From: Aristolochia californica
Lineage: Eukaryota; Streptophyta; Magnoliopsida; Piperales; Aristolochiaceae
Assembly (NCBI GenBank): GCA_029961685.1
Contig: JARWKL010000002.1
Span: forward strand, 24,334,908-24,398,907
Direction: 5' to 3'
DNA length: 64,000 nt
How positions within the stretch are numbered: position 1 is the stretch's first letter; every line of letters starts with the position of its first letter. Under the pieces are notes generated by a model. The model worked only from the letters and a program-made list of their open reading frames with translations. It was not told the DNA's origin and did no database searches. Made by a program: the position numbers and the translations under genes. Shown one piece after another: positions 14,794-27,001 of the stretch.

Positions 14794-15424
14794 GCGGCGG
14801 ATATGCATGCCAGAAACATGTTGAGGATGCAAGTGGACCTAATGATCCAAAAATTTCAAGGAGTAGAAAAAATCAAATTCTCAAGTGGATTGATATCTAC
14901 TAGGGCAAAACAACCCACTTTTTTCCAGTCCTCAAAAATCACAGATACTTTTTGGAACTACCTCTTTCAGCATTTGTGCATTTCTATTTTGGATGTTCAA
15001 ATATGTTTTCAAATCCAAACATGAGTTTTCACTCTCCCATTTTTCTCGTAAACAAAAAAGATATAAGGCATAACAAAATGAAAATTCAAGGACTAAAAAA
15101 TGAAATTCTCAAGTGGATGGATATTTAGCAGTGCCAAACACCCCACTTTTTACCTGTCATTAAAAATCACAGATACTTTTTGGAACTATCTCTCTTAGCA
15201 TTCTGCATTTCCATTTTGGATGTTCAAATTAGTTTTTAGATCCAAAGTTGAGTTTTTACTCTCCCATTTTTCTCGTAAACAAAAAAATTATTTCGCGCAC
15301 TAAAAATAAACTCCTAGGTTTTGTTATTCTTGTTTGGGAAATTCCACTAGTACAACCCCCAATAATATGCTTGTTGGAATTTTATAGGGAAGGGACTTCT
15401 AACAGCTCCTAACATGCTTTAAGT
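14794..15424 (+). repeat. Hybrid back-jump monomer, 631 bp
   Basis: The interval between landmarks is 631 bp instead of 463. At about 15083 the unit, having reached 'aaaatgaaaatt', jumps back to 'caaggactaaaaaatg' and replays about 210 bp. At about 15287 it then skips from 'aaacaaaaaa' directly to 'attatttcgcgcac'. The result is a partial internal duplication bounded by two irregular joints, as expected from out-of-register exchange between units. The replayed segment carries private changes ('gatggatatttagcag', 'attagtttttag'), so it was copied from a different monomer and not from its own. Confidence 0.85.
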
Positions 15425-16350
15425 GTGGTGGAAATGCATGCTAGAAACATATTGAGGATGCAAGCGCACCTAATGATCCAAAAATTTCAAGGAGTAGAAA
15501 AAATCAAATTCTCAAGTGGTCGGATATTTACTAGAGACAAACAACCCACTTTTTGCCTGTCCTTCAAAATCACACATACTTTTTGGAACTACCTCTCTCA
15601 GCATTTGTGCATTTCTAATTTGGATGTTCAAATTTGTTTTCAGATCCAAACGTGAAGTTTCACTCTCCCATTTTTCTCGTAAACAAAAAAGATAAAAAGC
15701 ATCAACCAATGAAATTTTTTGAATTCATGTATGCAAAAAAAATTTGAAAATCATTTCATGCACTAAAAATGAACTCCAAGATTTTGTTATCCTTGTTTGG
15801 GAAATTCCACTAATACAATCCCTAATAATAAGCATGGTGGAATTTTATAGGAAAGGGACTTCTAACTGATCCTAACATGCTTTAAGTGTGGTGGATATGC
15901 ATGCCAAAAACATGTTGAGGATGCAAGTGGACCTAATGATCCATAAATTTCAAGGAGCAGAAAAAATCAAATTCTCAAGTGGTTGAATATTTACGAGAGC
16001 CAAACAACCCACTTTTCGCCAGTCCTTAAAAATCATAGAAAATTTTTGGAACTACCTCTCTCAGAATTTGTGCATTTCTATTTTGGTTGTTCAAATTTGT
16101 TTTCAGATCCAAACTAGAGTTTTCTTGCTCCCATTTTTCTCGTAAACAAAAAAGATATAAAGCATAAAAAAATGAAAATTTTAGAGTTCATGTATGCAAA
16201 AAAAATTTGAAAATTATTTCGCGCACTAAAAATGAACTCCAAGGTTTTGTTATGCATGTTTGGGAAATTCCACTAGTACAACCCCTAATAATAAGCTTGG
16301 TGGAAATTTATAGGGAAGGGACTTCTAACTGATCCTAACATGCTTTAAGT

Positions 16351-18207
16351 GTGGTGGATATGTATGCCAGAAACATGTTGAAGATGCAAGTGGACCTAAT
16401 GGCCCATAAATTTCAAGGAGTAGGAAAAATGAAATTCTCAAGTGGTTGGATATTTACCAGAGCCTAACAACCCAATTTTCGCTAGTCCATAAAAATCACA
16501 GATACTTTCTGGAACTACCTCTCTCAGCATTTGTGCAATTCTATTTTGGATGTTCAAATTTTTTTTTCAGATCCAAACTAGAGTTTTCTTTCTCCCATTT
16601 TTCTCGTAAATAAAAAAGATATAAGGCATCAAAATATGATAATTTTAGAGTTTATGTATGCAAAAAAAATTTGAAAATTATTTCGCGCACTAAAAATGAA
16701 CTCCAAGGTTTTGTTATCCATGTTTGGGAAATTCCACTAGTACAACCCCTAATAATAAGTTTGGTGGAATTTTATAGGGAAGGGACTTCTAACTGATCCT
16801 AACATGCTTTAAGTGTGGTGGAATTGCATGCCAGAAACATGTTGAGGATGCAAGTGGACCTAATGATCCATAAATTTCAAGGAGTAGAAAAAATCAAATT
16901 CTCGTGTGGTTGGATATTTACCAGAGACAAACAACCCACTTTTTGCCTGTCCTTAAAAATCACAGATACTTTTTGGAACTCCCTTTCTCAGCATTTGTGC
17001 ATTTCTAATTTGGATGTTCAAATTTGTTTTCAGATCCGAACTTGAGTTTTCACTCTCCCATTTTTCTCGTAAACAAAAAAGATATAAGGCATAACAAAAT
17101 GAAAATTTTAGAGTTCACGTATGCAAAAAAAAATTTGAAAATTATTTCATGCACTAAAAATGAAATCCAAGATTTTGTTATCCTTGTTTGGGAAATTCCA
17201 CTAATACAACCCCTAATAATAAGCTTGGTGGAATTTTATAGGAAAAGGGACTTTTAACTGATCCTAACATGTTTTAAGTGTGGTGGAATTGCATGCCAGA
17301 AACGTGTTGAGGATGCAAGTGGACCTAATGACCCATAAATTTCCAGGAGTAGAAAAGATGAAATTCTCAAGTGGTTGGATATTAACCAGAGCCAAACAAC
17401 CCACTTTTCGCCAGTCCTTAAAAATCACAGATACTTTCTGGAACTACCTCTCTCAGCATTTGTGCAATTCTATTTTGGATGTTAAAATTTGTTTTTCAGA
17501 TCCAAACTAGAGTTTTCTTTCTCCCATTTTTCTCGTAAATAAAAAAGATATAAGGCATCAAAATATGATAATTTTAGAGTTTATGTATGCAAAAAAAATT
17601 TGAAAATTATTTCGCGCACTAAAAATGAACTCCAAGGTTTTGTTATCCATGTTTGGGAAATTCCACTAGTACAACCCCTAATAATAAGTTTGGTAGAATT
17701 TTATAGGGAAGGGACTTCTAACTGATCCTAACATGCGTTAAGTGTGGTGGAATTGCATGCCAGAAACATGTTGAGGATGCAAGTGGACCTACTGATCCAT
17801 AAATTTCAAGGAGTAGAAAAAATAAAATTCTCGTGTGGTTGGATATTTACCAGAGACAAACAACCCACTTTTTACCTGTCCTTAAAAATCACAGGTACTT
17901 TTTGGAACTCCCTCTCTCAGCATTTGTGCATTTCTAATTTGGATGTTCAAATTTGTTTTCAGATCCAAACTTGAGTTTTCACTCTCCCATTTTTCTTGTA
18001 AACAAAAAAGATATAAGGCATAACAAAATGAAAATTTTAGAGTTCACGTATGCAAAAAAAAATTTGAAAATTATTTCATGCACTAAAAATGAACTCCAAG
18101 ATTTTGTTATCCTTGTTTGGGAAATTCCACTAATACAACCCTTAATAATAAGCTTGGTGGAATTTTATAGGAAAGGGACTTCTAACAAATCCTAACATGC
18201 TTTATGT
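16351..18207 (+). repeat. Duplicated dimer C-D-C'-D' (offset 929 bp)
   Basis: Units C (16351 and 17280) share 'gtgcaattc', 'aactagagttttctttctc' and 'catcaaaatatgataa'. Units D (16815 and 17744) share 'ttctcgtgtgg', 'gagacaaacaaccc' and 'ttctaatttgg'. Both pairs are exactly 929 bp apart. A further D-like unit sits at 19593, about four monomers beyond 17744, with the rare 'tgcgttaag' that is also seen just before 17744. This is a second, separate dimer amplification in the left arm. Confidence 0.88.
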
Positions 18208-21200
18208 TTGGTGGATATGCATGCCAGAAACATGTTGAGGATGCAAGTGGACCTATTGATCCAAAAATATCAAGGAGTAGAAAAAATCAAATTCTCAAGT
18301 GGTTGGATATTTACCAGGGCCAAACAATCAACTTTTTGCCTATCCTTAAAAATCACAGATACTTTTTGGAACTATCTCTTTCAGCATTTATGTATTTCCA
18401 TTTTGGATGTTCAAATTTGTTTTGAGATCCAAACTTGAGTTTTCACACTCCCATCTTTTTCGTAAACAAAAAAGATATAATGCATAAAAAAATAAAAATT
18501 TTAGAGTTCATGTATGCAAAAAAAATTTGGAAATTATTTCTTGCACCAAAAATGAACTTTAAGGATTTATTATCCATGTTTGGGAAATTCCACTAGTACA
18601 ACCCCTAATAATAAGCTTGGTGGAATTTTATAGGAAATGGACTTCTAACTGATCCCAACATGCTTTAAGTGTGGTGGATATGCATGCCAGAAACATGTTG
18701 AGGATGCAAGTGGACCTAATGATCCAAAAATTTCATGGAGGAGAAAAAATCAAATTCTCAAGTGGATTGATATCTACGAGGGCCAAACAACCCACTTTTT
18801 GCCAGTCCTTAAAAATCACAGATACTTTTTGGAACTATCACTCTCAACAATTGTGCATTTCCATTTTGGATGTTCAAATTTGTTTTCAGATCCAAACTTG
18901 AGTTTTCACTCTCCTATTTTTCTCGTAAACATAAAAGATATAAGGCATAACAAAATGAAAATTTTAGATTTCGTATATGCAAAAAAATTTTTAAAATTAT
19001 TTCTCGCACTAAAAATAACTCCGAGGTTTTGTTATCCATGCATGGAAAATTCCACTAGTACAACCCCTAATAATAAGCTTGGTGGAATTTTATAGGAAGG
19101 GGACTTCTAACTTATCCTAACATGCTTTAAGTGTGGTGGATATGCATGCCAGAAACATGTTGAGGATCCAAGTGGACCTAATGGTCCAAAATATTCAAGG
19201 AGTAAAAAATCAAATTCTCAAGTGGTTGGATATTTATCAGAGCCAAACGACCCACTTTTTGCCAGTCCTTTAAAATCACAGATCCTTTTTTGAATTATCT
19301 CTCTCAGCATTTGTGTAGTTCCATTTTGGATGTTCAAATTTGTTTTCAGATCCAAACTTGAGTTTTCACTCTCCCATTTTTGTCGTAAACAAAAAAGATA
19401 TATGGCATAACAAAATGAAAATTTTAGAGTTCATGTATGCCAAAACAATTAAAAACTTATTTCACGCATTAAAAAGGAACTCCAAGGTTTTGTTATCCAT
19501 GTTGGGAAATTCCTCTAGTACAACCCCTAATAATAAGCTTGGTAGAATTTTATAGGAGAGGGACTTCTAACTGATCCTAAAATGCGTTAAGTGTGGTGGA
19601 TATGAATGCCAGAAACATGTTGAGGATGCAAGTGGACCTATTGATCCATAAATTTGAAGGAGTAGCAAAAATCAAATTCTCAAGTGGTTGGATGTTTACC
19701 AGAGACAAACAACCCACTTTTTGCCTGCCCTTAAAAATCACAGATACTTTTTGGAACTCCCTCTCTCAGAATTTGTGCATTTCTAATTTGGATGTTCAAA
19801 TTTTTTTTCAGATCCAAACTTGAGTTTTCACTCTCCCATTTTTCTCGTAAACAAAAAAGATATAAGGCATAACAAATGGAAAATTTGAGTTCATGTATGC
19901 AAAAAAAATTTGAAAATTATTTCATGCACTAAAAATGAACTCCAAGATTTTGTTATCCCTGTTTGGGAAATTCTACTAATACAACCCCTAATAATAAGCT
20001 TGGTGGAATTTTATTGGAAAGGGACTTCTAACTGATCCTGACATGCTTTAAGTGTGGTGGATTTGCATGCCAGAAACATGTTGGGGATGCAAGGGGACCT
20101 AATGATCCATAAATTTCAAGGAGTAGAAAAATTCAAATTCTCAACTGGTTGGAAATTTACCAGAGCCAAACAACCCACTTTTCGCCAGTCCTTAAAAATC
20201 ACAGATACTTTTTGGAGCTACCTCTCACAACATTTGTGCAATTCTATTTTGGATGTTCAAATTAGTTTTCAGATCCAAACTAGAGTTTTCTTTCACCCTT
20301 TTTCTCATAAACAAAAAAGATATAAGGCATAACAAAATGAAATTTTTAGAGTGCATGTATGCAAAAAAAATTTGAAAATTATTTCATGAACTAAAAATGA
20401 ACTCCAAGGTTTTGTTGTCCATGTTTGGGAAATTCCACTAGTACAACCCCTAATAATAAGCTCTGTGGAATTTTAGAGGGAAGGGATTTCTAATTGATCC
20501 TAACATGCTTTAAGTGTGGTGGATATGCATGCCAAAAACATACTGAGGATGCAAGTGGACCTAATGATCCAAAAATTTCAAGACTAGAAAAAATTAAATT
20601 CTCAAGTGGTTGGATATTTACCAGAGCCAAACAACCCACCTTTTGCCTATCCTTGAAAATCACAGATACTTTTTGGAACTACCTCTCTCAGCATTTCTGC
20701 ATTTCCCTTTTGGATGTTAAAATTTGTTTTCAGATCCAAACTAGAGTTTTCACTCTCCCATTTTTCTCGTAAAAAAAAAAAGATCAAAGGCATAACAAAA
20801 TGAAAATTTTAGAGTTCATGAAAGCAAAAAAAATTTGAAAATTATTTCACGCACTAAAAATGATCTCCAAGGTTTTGTTATCCATGTTTGGGAAATTCCA
20901 CTAGTACAACCCCTAATAATAAGCTTGGTGGAATTTTATAGGGAATGGACTTCTAACTGATCCTAAAATGTTTAAGTGTGGTGGATAAGCATGCCAGAAA
21001 CATGTTGAGGATGAGTGTGGACCTAATGATCCAAAAATTTGAAGGAGTAGAAAAAAACAAATTCTCATGTGGTTGGATATTTACCAGAGCCAAACAACCC
21101 ACCTTTTGCCTATCCTTTAAAATCACAGATACTTTTCGGAACTATCTCGCTCAGCATTTGTACATTTCCATTTTGGATGTTCAAATTTGTTTTCAGATCC

Positions 21201-23755
21201 AAACTTGAGTTTTCACTCTCCCATTTTTCTCGTAAACAAAAACGATATAAGGCATAACAAAAGAAAAATTTTAGAGTTCAAGTATGCAAAAAAAATTTGA
21301 AAATTATTTCATGCACTAAAAATGAACTCCGAGGTTTTGCTATCCATGCTTGGGAAATTACACTAGCACAACCCCTAATAATAAGCTTAGTGGAATTTTA
21401 AAGGAAAGGGACTACTAACTGATGCTAACATGCTTTAAGTGCGGTGGATAAGCATGCCAGAAACATGTTGAGGATATAAGTGAACCTAATGATCCAAAAA
21501 TTTCGAGTAGAAAAAATCAAATTCTCATGTGGTTGGATATTTACCAGAGCCTAACAACCCACTTTCTGCCTATCCTTAAAAATCACAGAAACTTTTTGGA
21601 ACTATCTCTCTCAGCATTTGTGCATTTCCATTTTGGATGTTCAAATTTTTTTTCAGATCCAAACTTGAGATTTCACTCTCCCATTTTTCTCGTAAACAAA
21701 AAAGATATAAGGCATAACAAAAGAAAAATTTTAGAGTTCATGTATGCAAAAAAAATTTGAAAATTATTTCACTTACTAAAAATGAACTCCGAGGTTTTGC
21801 TATCCATGCTTGGGAAATTCCACTAGAACAACCCCTAATAATATGCTCGGTGGAAATTTATAGGAAAGGGACTTCTAACTGATCCTAACATGCTTTAGGG
21901 TTGGTGGATATGCATGCCAGAAACATGTTGAGGATGCAAGTGGACATAATGATCCAAAAATTTCAAGGAGTAGAAAAAATCAAATTGTCAAGTGGTTGGA
22001 TATTTACCAGAGCCAAACAACCCAGTTTTTGCCTATCCTTAAAAATCACAGATACTTTTTGGAACTATCTCTCTCAGCATTTATGCATTTCCATTTTGGA
22101 TGTTCAAATTTGTTTTGAGATCCAAACTTGAGTTTTCAGTCTCCCATTTATCTCGTAAACAAAAAAGATATAAGGCATAACAAAATGAAAATTTTAGAGA
22201 TCATGTATCCAAAAAAAATTTTGAAATTCATTCTTGCACTAAAAATGAACTTCAAGGATTTATTATCCATGTTTGGGAAATTCCACTAGTACAACCCCTA
22301 ATAATAAGCTTCGTGGAATTTTATAGGATATAGGCTTCTAACTGATCCTAACATGCTTTTATTGTGGTGGATATGCATGCCAAAAACATGTTGAGGATGC
22401 AAGTGGACCTAATGATCCAAAAATTTGAAGGAGTAGAAAAAATCAAATTCTCAAGTGGTTGGATATTTACCAGAGCCAAACAACGTACTTTTTTCCTATC
22501 CTTAAAAATCACAAATACTTTTTGGAACTATCTCTCTCAGCATTTGTGCATTTCCATTTTGGATGTTCAAATTTGTTTTCAGATCCAAACTTGAGTTTTC
22601 ACTCTCCCATTTTTCTCGTAAACAAAAAAGATATAAGGCATAACAAAAGAAAAATTTTAGAGTTCATGTATCCAAAAAAAAATTTGAAAATTATTTCACT
22701 CACTAAAAATGAACTCCGAGGTTTTGCTATCCATGCTTGGGAAATTCCACTAGAACAACCCGTAATAATATGCTCGATGGAATTTTATAGGAAAGGGACT
22801 TCTAACTGATCCTGACATGCTTTAGGTTTGGTGGATATGCATGCGAGAAACATGTTGGGGATGCAAGTGGACCTAATGATCCAAAAATTTCAAGGAGTAG
22901 AAAAAATCAATTTCTCAAGTGGTTGGATAATTACCAGAGCCAAACAACCCACTTTTTGCCTGTCCTTAAAAATCACTAATACTTTTTGGAACTATCACAC
23001 TCAGCAATTTTGCATTTCCATTTTTTATGTTCAAATTTGTTTTCAGATCCAAACTTGAGTTTTCACTCTCCCATTTTTCTCGTAAACAAAAAAGATATAA
23101 GGCATAACAAAATGAAAATTTAAGAGTTCATGTATGCAAAATAAAATTTGAAAATTATTTCATGGACTAAAAATGAACTCCAAGGTTTTGTTATCCATGT
23201 TTGGGAAATTCCACTAGCAAACCTCTAATAAAAAGCTTGCTGGAATTTTATAGGAAAGGGACTTCGAACTGATCCTAACATGCTTTAAATGTGGTGGATA
23301 TGCATGCCAGAAACATGTGTGAGGATGCAAGTGGACCTAATGATCCAAAATTTTCAAGGAGTAGAAAATAACAAATTCTCAAGTGGTTGGATATTTACCA
23401 CAGCCAAACAACCCACTTTTTTCCCTATCCTTAAAAATCACAGATACTTTTTGGAACTATCTCTCTCGGCATTTGTGCCTTACCATTTTGGATGTTCAAA
23501 TTTGTTTTGAGATCCAAACTTGAGTTTTCAGTCTCCCATTTTTCTCGTAAACAAAAAAGATATAAATCATAACAAAATAAAAATTTAAAAGTTTGTGTAT
23601 ACAAAAAAAATTTGAAAATTATTTCACGCACTAAAAATGAACTCCAAGGTTTTGTTATCCCTGTTTGGGAAATTCCACTAAGACAACCCCTAATAATAAG
23701 CTTGGTGGAATTTTATAGCAAATGGACTTCTAACTGATCCTTACATGCTTTAAGT
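18208..23755 (+). repeat. Ordinary satellite stretch, left arm
   Basis: Twelve units of near-normal length lie here. The 'ttcttgcac' variant recurs at 18538 and 22231. Units near 20978 and 21440 share 'ataagcatgcc' and 'ctcatgtggttgg', and those near 21257, 21719 and 22643 share 'aaaagaaaaatt', so neighbours have been partly homogenised. The block 20054-20977 has a relative further along at 23756-24673. No gene or other element is visible. Confidence 0.88.
20054..20977 (+). repeat. Segmental duplication, copy 1 (3.70-kb offset)
   Basis: Two consecutive units share a run of private marks with 23756-24673: 'atgttggggatgc', 'ttttcgccagtcc', 'ggagctacctctcaca', 'agctctgtgg', 'aagatcaaaggc' and 'cctaaaatgtttaag'. 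The offset is 3,696-3,702 bp, or eight monomers. The similarity fades just after the next landmark, so about 1 kb is recognisable. Confidence 0.85.
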
Positions 23756-24673
23756 GTGGTGGAATTGCATGCCAGAAACATGTTGGGGATGCAAGTGGAC
23801 CTAATGATCCATAAATTTCGAGTAGAAAAAATCAAATTCTCAACTGGTTGGATATTTACCAGAGCCAAACAACCCACTTTTCGCCAGTCCTTAAAAATCA
23901 CAGATACTTTTTGGAGCTACCTCTCACAGCATTTGTGCAATTCTATTTTGGATGTTCAAATTTGTTTTCAGATCCAAACTAGAGTTTTCTCTCACCCTTT
24001 TTCTCATAAACAAAAAAGATATAAGGCATAACAAAATGAAATTTTTAGAGTTCATGTATGCAAAAAAAATTTGAAAATTATTTCGTGCACTGAAAATGAA
24101 CTCCAAGGTTTTGTTGTCCATGTTTGGGAAATTCCACTAGTACAACCCCTAATAATAAGCTCTGTGGAATTTTATAGGGAAGGGACTTCTAACTGATCCT
24201 AACATGCTTTAAGTGTGGTGGATATGCATGCCAGAAACATATTGAGGATACAAGTGGACCTAATGATCCAAAAATTTCAAGGAGTAGAAAAAATCAAATT
24301 CTCAAGTGGTTGGATGTTTACCTGGGCCAAACAACCCGCTTTTTTCCAATCCATAAAAATCACAGATACTATTTGAACTATCGCACTCAGCATTTGTGCA
24401 TTTCCATTTTGGATGTTAAAATTTGTTTTCAGATCCAAACTAGAGTTTTCACTCTCCCATTTTTCTCGTAAACAAAAAAGATCAAAGGCATAACAAAATG
24501 AAAATTTTAGAGTTCATCAATGCAAAAAAAATTTGAAAATTATTTCACGCACTAAAAAGAACTCCAAGGTTTTGTTATCCATGTTGGGAAATTCCACTAG
24601 CACAACCCCTAATAATAAGCTTGGTGGAATTTTATCGAGAATGGACTTCTAACTGATCCTAAAATGTTTAAGT
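23756..24673 (+). repeat. Segmental duplication, copy 2 (3.70-kb offset)
   Basis: This is the partner of 20054-20977, with the same ordered series of private substitutions. The six units between the two copies are not obviously part of the duplicated block. Either an eight-unit block was amplified and later partly overwritten, or a two-unit block was transferred by conversion. Confidence 0.85.
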
Positions 24674-25431
24674 GTGGTGGATAAGCATGCCAGAAACATG
24701 TTGAGGATGCAAGTGGACCTAAAGATCCAAAAATTTCAAGGAGTAGAAAAAATCATATTCTCTAGTGGTTGGATATTTACCAGAGACAAACAAACCACTT
24801 TTTGCCAGGTCTGAAAAATCACAGATACTTTTAGGAACTACCTCTCTCAGCATTTGTGCATTTCTAATTTGGATGTTCAAATTTGGTTTCAGATCCAAAC
24901 TTGAGTTTTCACTCTCCCATTTTTCTCGTAAAAAATAAAGATATAAGGCAGAACAAAAAGAAAATTTTAGAGTTCGTGTATGCAAAAAAAATATGAAAAT
25001 TATTTCACGCACTAAAAATGAACTCCTAGATTTTGTTATCCATGTTTGGGAAATTCCACTAGTACAACCCCTAATAATAAGTTTGGTGGAATTTTATAGG
25101 AAAGGGACTTCTAACTGATCCTAACATGCTTTAAGTGTGGTGGATATGCATGCCAGAAACATGTTGAGGATGCAAATGGACCTAATGATCCAAAAATTAC
25201 ATGGAGAAGAAAAAATCAAATTTTCAAGTGGTTAGATACTTACCAGCGCCAAACGACCCACTTTTTGCCAGTCCTTAAAAATCACAGATACTTTTTGGAA
25301 CTACCTCTCTCAGCATTTGTGCATTTCTATTTTGAATGTTCAAATTTGTTTTCAGATCCAAACTTGAGTTTTCACTCTCCCATTTGTCTCGTCAACAAAA
25401 AGATATAAGGCATAACGAAATAAAAATTTTA

Positions 25432-25459
25432 GAGTTCATGTAAGCGAGTTCATGTATGC
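25432..25459 (+). repeat. 14-bp direct duplication inside a monomer
   Basis: The words gagttcatgtaagc (25432-25445) and gagttcatgtatgc (25446-25459) lie side by side where other units have one copy. This is a small replication-slippage duplication, private to this unit. Confidence 0.9.
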
Positions 25460-26538
25460 AAAAAAAATTTGAAAATTATTTCACGCACTAAAAATGAAAT
25501 CCAAGGTTTTCTTATCCATGTTTGGGAAATTCCACTAGTACAACCCCTAATAATAAGCTTGGCTGAATTTTATAGGAGATGGACTTCTAACTGATCTTAA
25601 CATACTTTAAGTGTGGTGGATATGCATGCCAGAAACAAGTTGAGGATGCAAGTGGACCTAATGATCCAAAAATTTCAAGGAGTAGAAAAAATCAAATTCT
25701 CAAGTGGTTGGATATTTACCTCGTCCAAACAACCCACTTTTTGCCTATCCTTAAAAATCACAGATACTTTTTGGAACTATCGCACTCAGCATTTGTGCAT
25801 TTCCATTTTGGATGTTCAAATTTGTTTTCAGATCCAAACTATAGTTTTCACTCTCCCATTTTCCTCGTAAATAAAAAAGATACAAGGCCTAACAGAATGA
25901 ATATTTTAAAGTTCAGGAATGCAAAAAAATTTGAAAATTATTTCACGAACTAAAAATAAACTCCAAGGTTTTGTTATCCATGTTTGGGAAATTCCACTAG
26001 TACAACCCCTAATAAAAAGCTTGGTGGAATTTTAAAGGGAAGGGACTTCTAACTGACCCTAACATGCTTGAAGTGTGTGGTGGATAAGCATGCCAGAAAC
26101 ATGTTGAGGATGCAAGTGGACCTAATGATCCAAAAATTTCAAGGACTAGAAAAAATCAAATTCTCAAGTGGTTGGATATTTACCAGAGCCAAAAACGCAC
26201 TTTTTGCCTATCCTTAAAAATCACAGATACTTTTTGGAACTATCTCTCTCAGCATTTGTCCATTTCCATTTTGGATGTTCAAATTTGTTTTCAAATCCAA
26301 ACTTGAGTTTTCACTCTCCCATGTTTCTCGTAAACAAAAAAGATATAAGGCATAACAAAGTGAAAATTTTAGAGTTCATGTATGCAAAAAAATTTTGAAA
26401 ATTGTTTCAAGCACTAAAAATGAACTCCGAGGTTTCGCTATCCATGCTTGGGAAATTCCACTAGTACAACCCCTAATAATAAGCTTGGTGGAATTTTATA
26501 GGAAATGGACTTGTAACTGATCTTAACATGCTTTAAGT

Positions 26539-27001
26539 GTGGTGGATATGCATGCCAGAAACATGTTGAGGATGCAAGTAGACCTAATGATCCAAAAATT
26601 TCAAGGACTAGAAAAAATCAAATTCTCAAGTGGTTGGATTTTTACCAAAGCCAAACAACCCACTTTTTGCCTATCCTTAAAAATCACAGAAACTTTTTGG
26701 AACTATCTCTCTCAGCATTTGTCCATTTCCATTTTGGATGTTCAAATTTGTTTTCAGATCCAAACTTGTGTTTTCACTCTCCCATGTTTCTCGTAAACAA
26801 AAAAGATATAAGGCATAACAAAATGAAAATTTTAGAGTTCATGTATGCAAAAAAAATTTCAAAATTATTTCATGCACTAAAAATGAACTCCAAGGTTTTG
26901 CTATCCATGCTTGGGAAATTCCACTAGTATAACCTCTAATAATAAGCTTGGTGGAATTTTATAGGAAATGGACTTGTAACTGATCTTAACATGCTTTAAG
27001 T
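26539..27001 (+). repeat. Reference 463-bp monomer showing unit anatomy
   Basis: This unit is typical and serves as a map for the others. It has overlapping ATGCAT (26548-26553) and GCATGC (26550-26555) palindromes near its start and the self-complementary CAAATTTG at 26743-26750. A TATA-like ATATAAGG lies at 26806-26813 and an A8 tract at 26849-26856. ACTAGT is at 26923-26928 and AAGCTT at 26944-26949. Most other units carry the same sites, often one base off. The unit length is not a multiple of three, so any reading frame shifts from one copy to the next. The neighbour starting at 27002 and the preceding unit starting near 26076 are close relatives. Confidence 0.9.

Noticed and set aside
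20494..20560. Retroelement gag zinc knuckle (CFKCGGY...)
   Set aside because: The CX2C pair is present, but the histidine and final cysteine of a CX2CX4HX4C knuckle are not at the required positions, and no other gag sequence follows.
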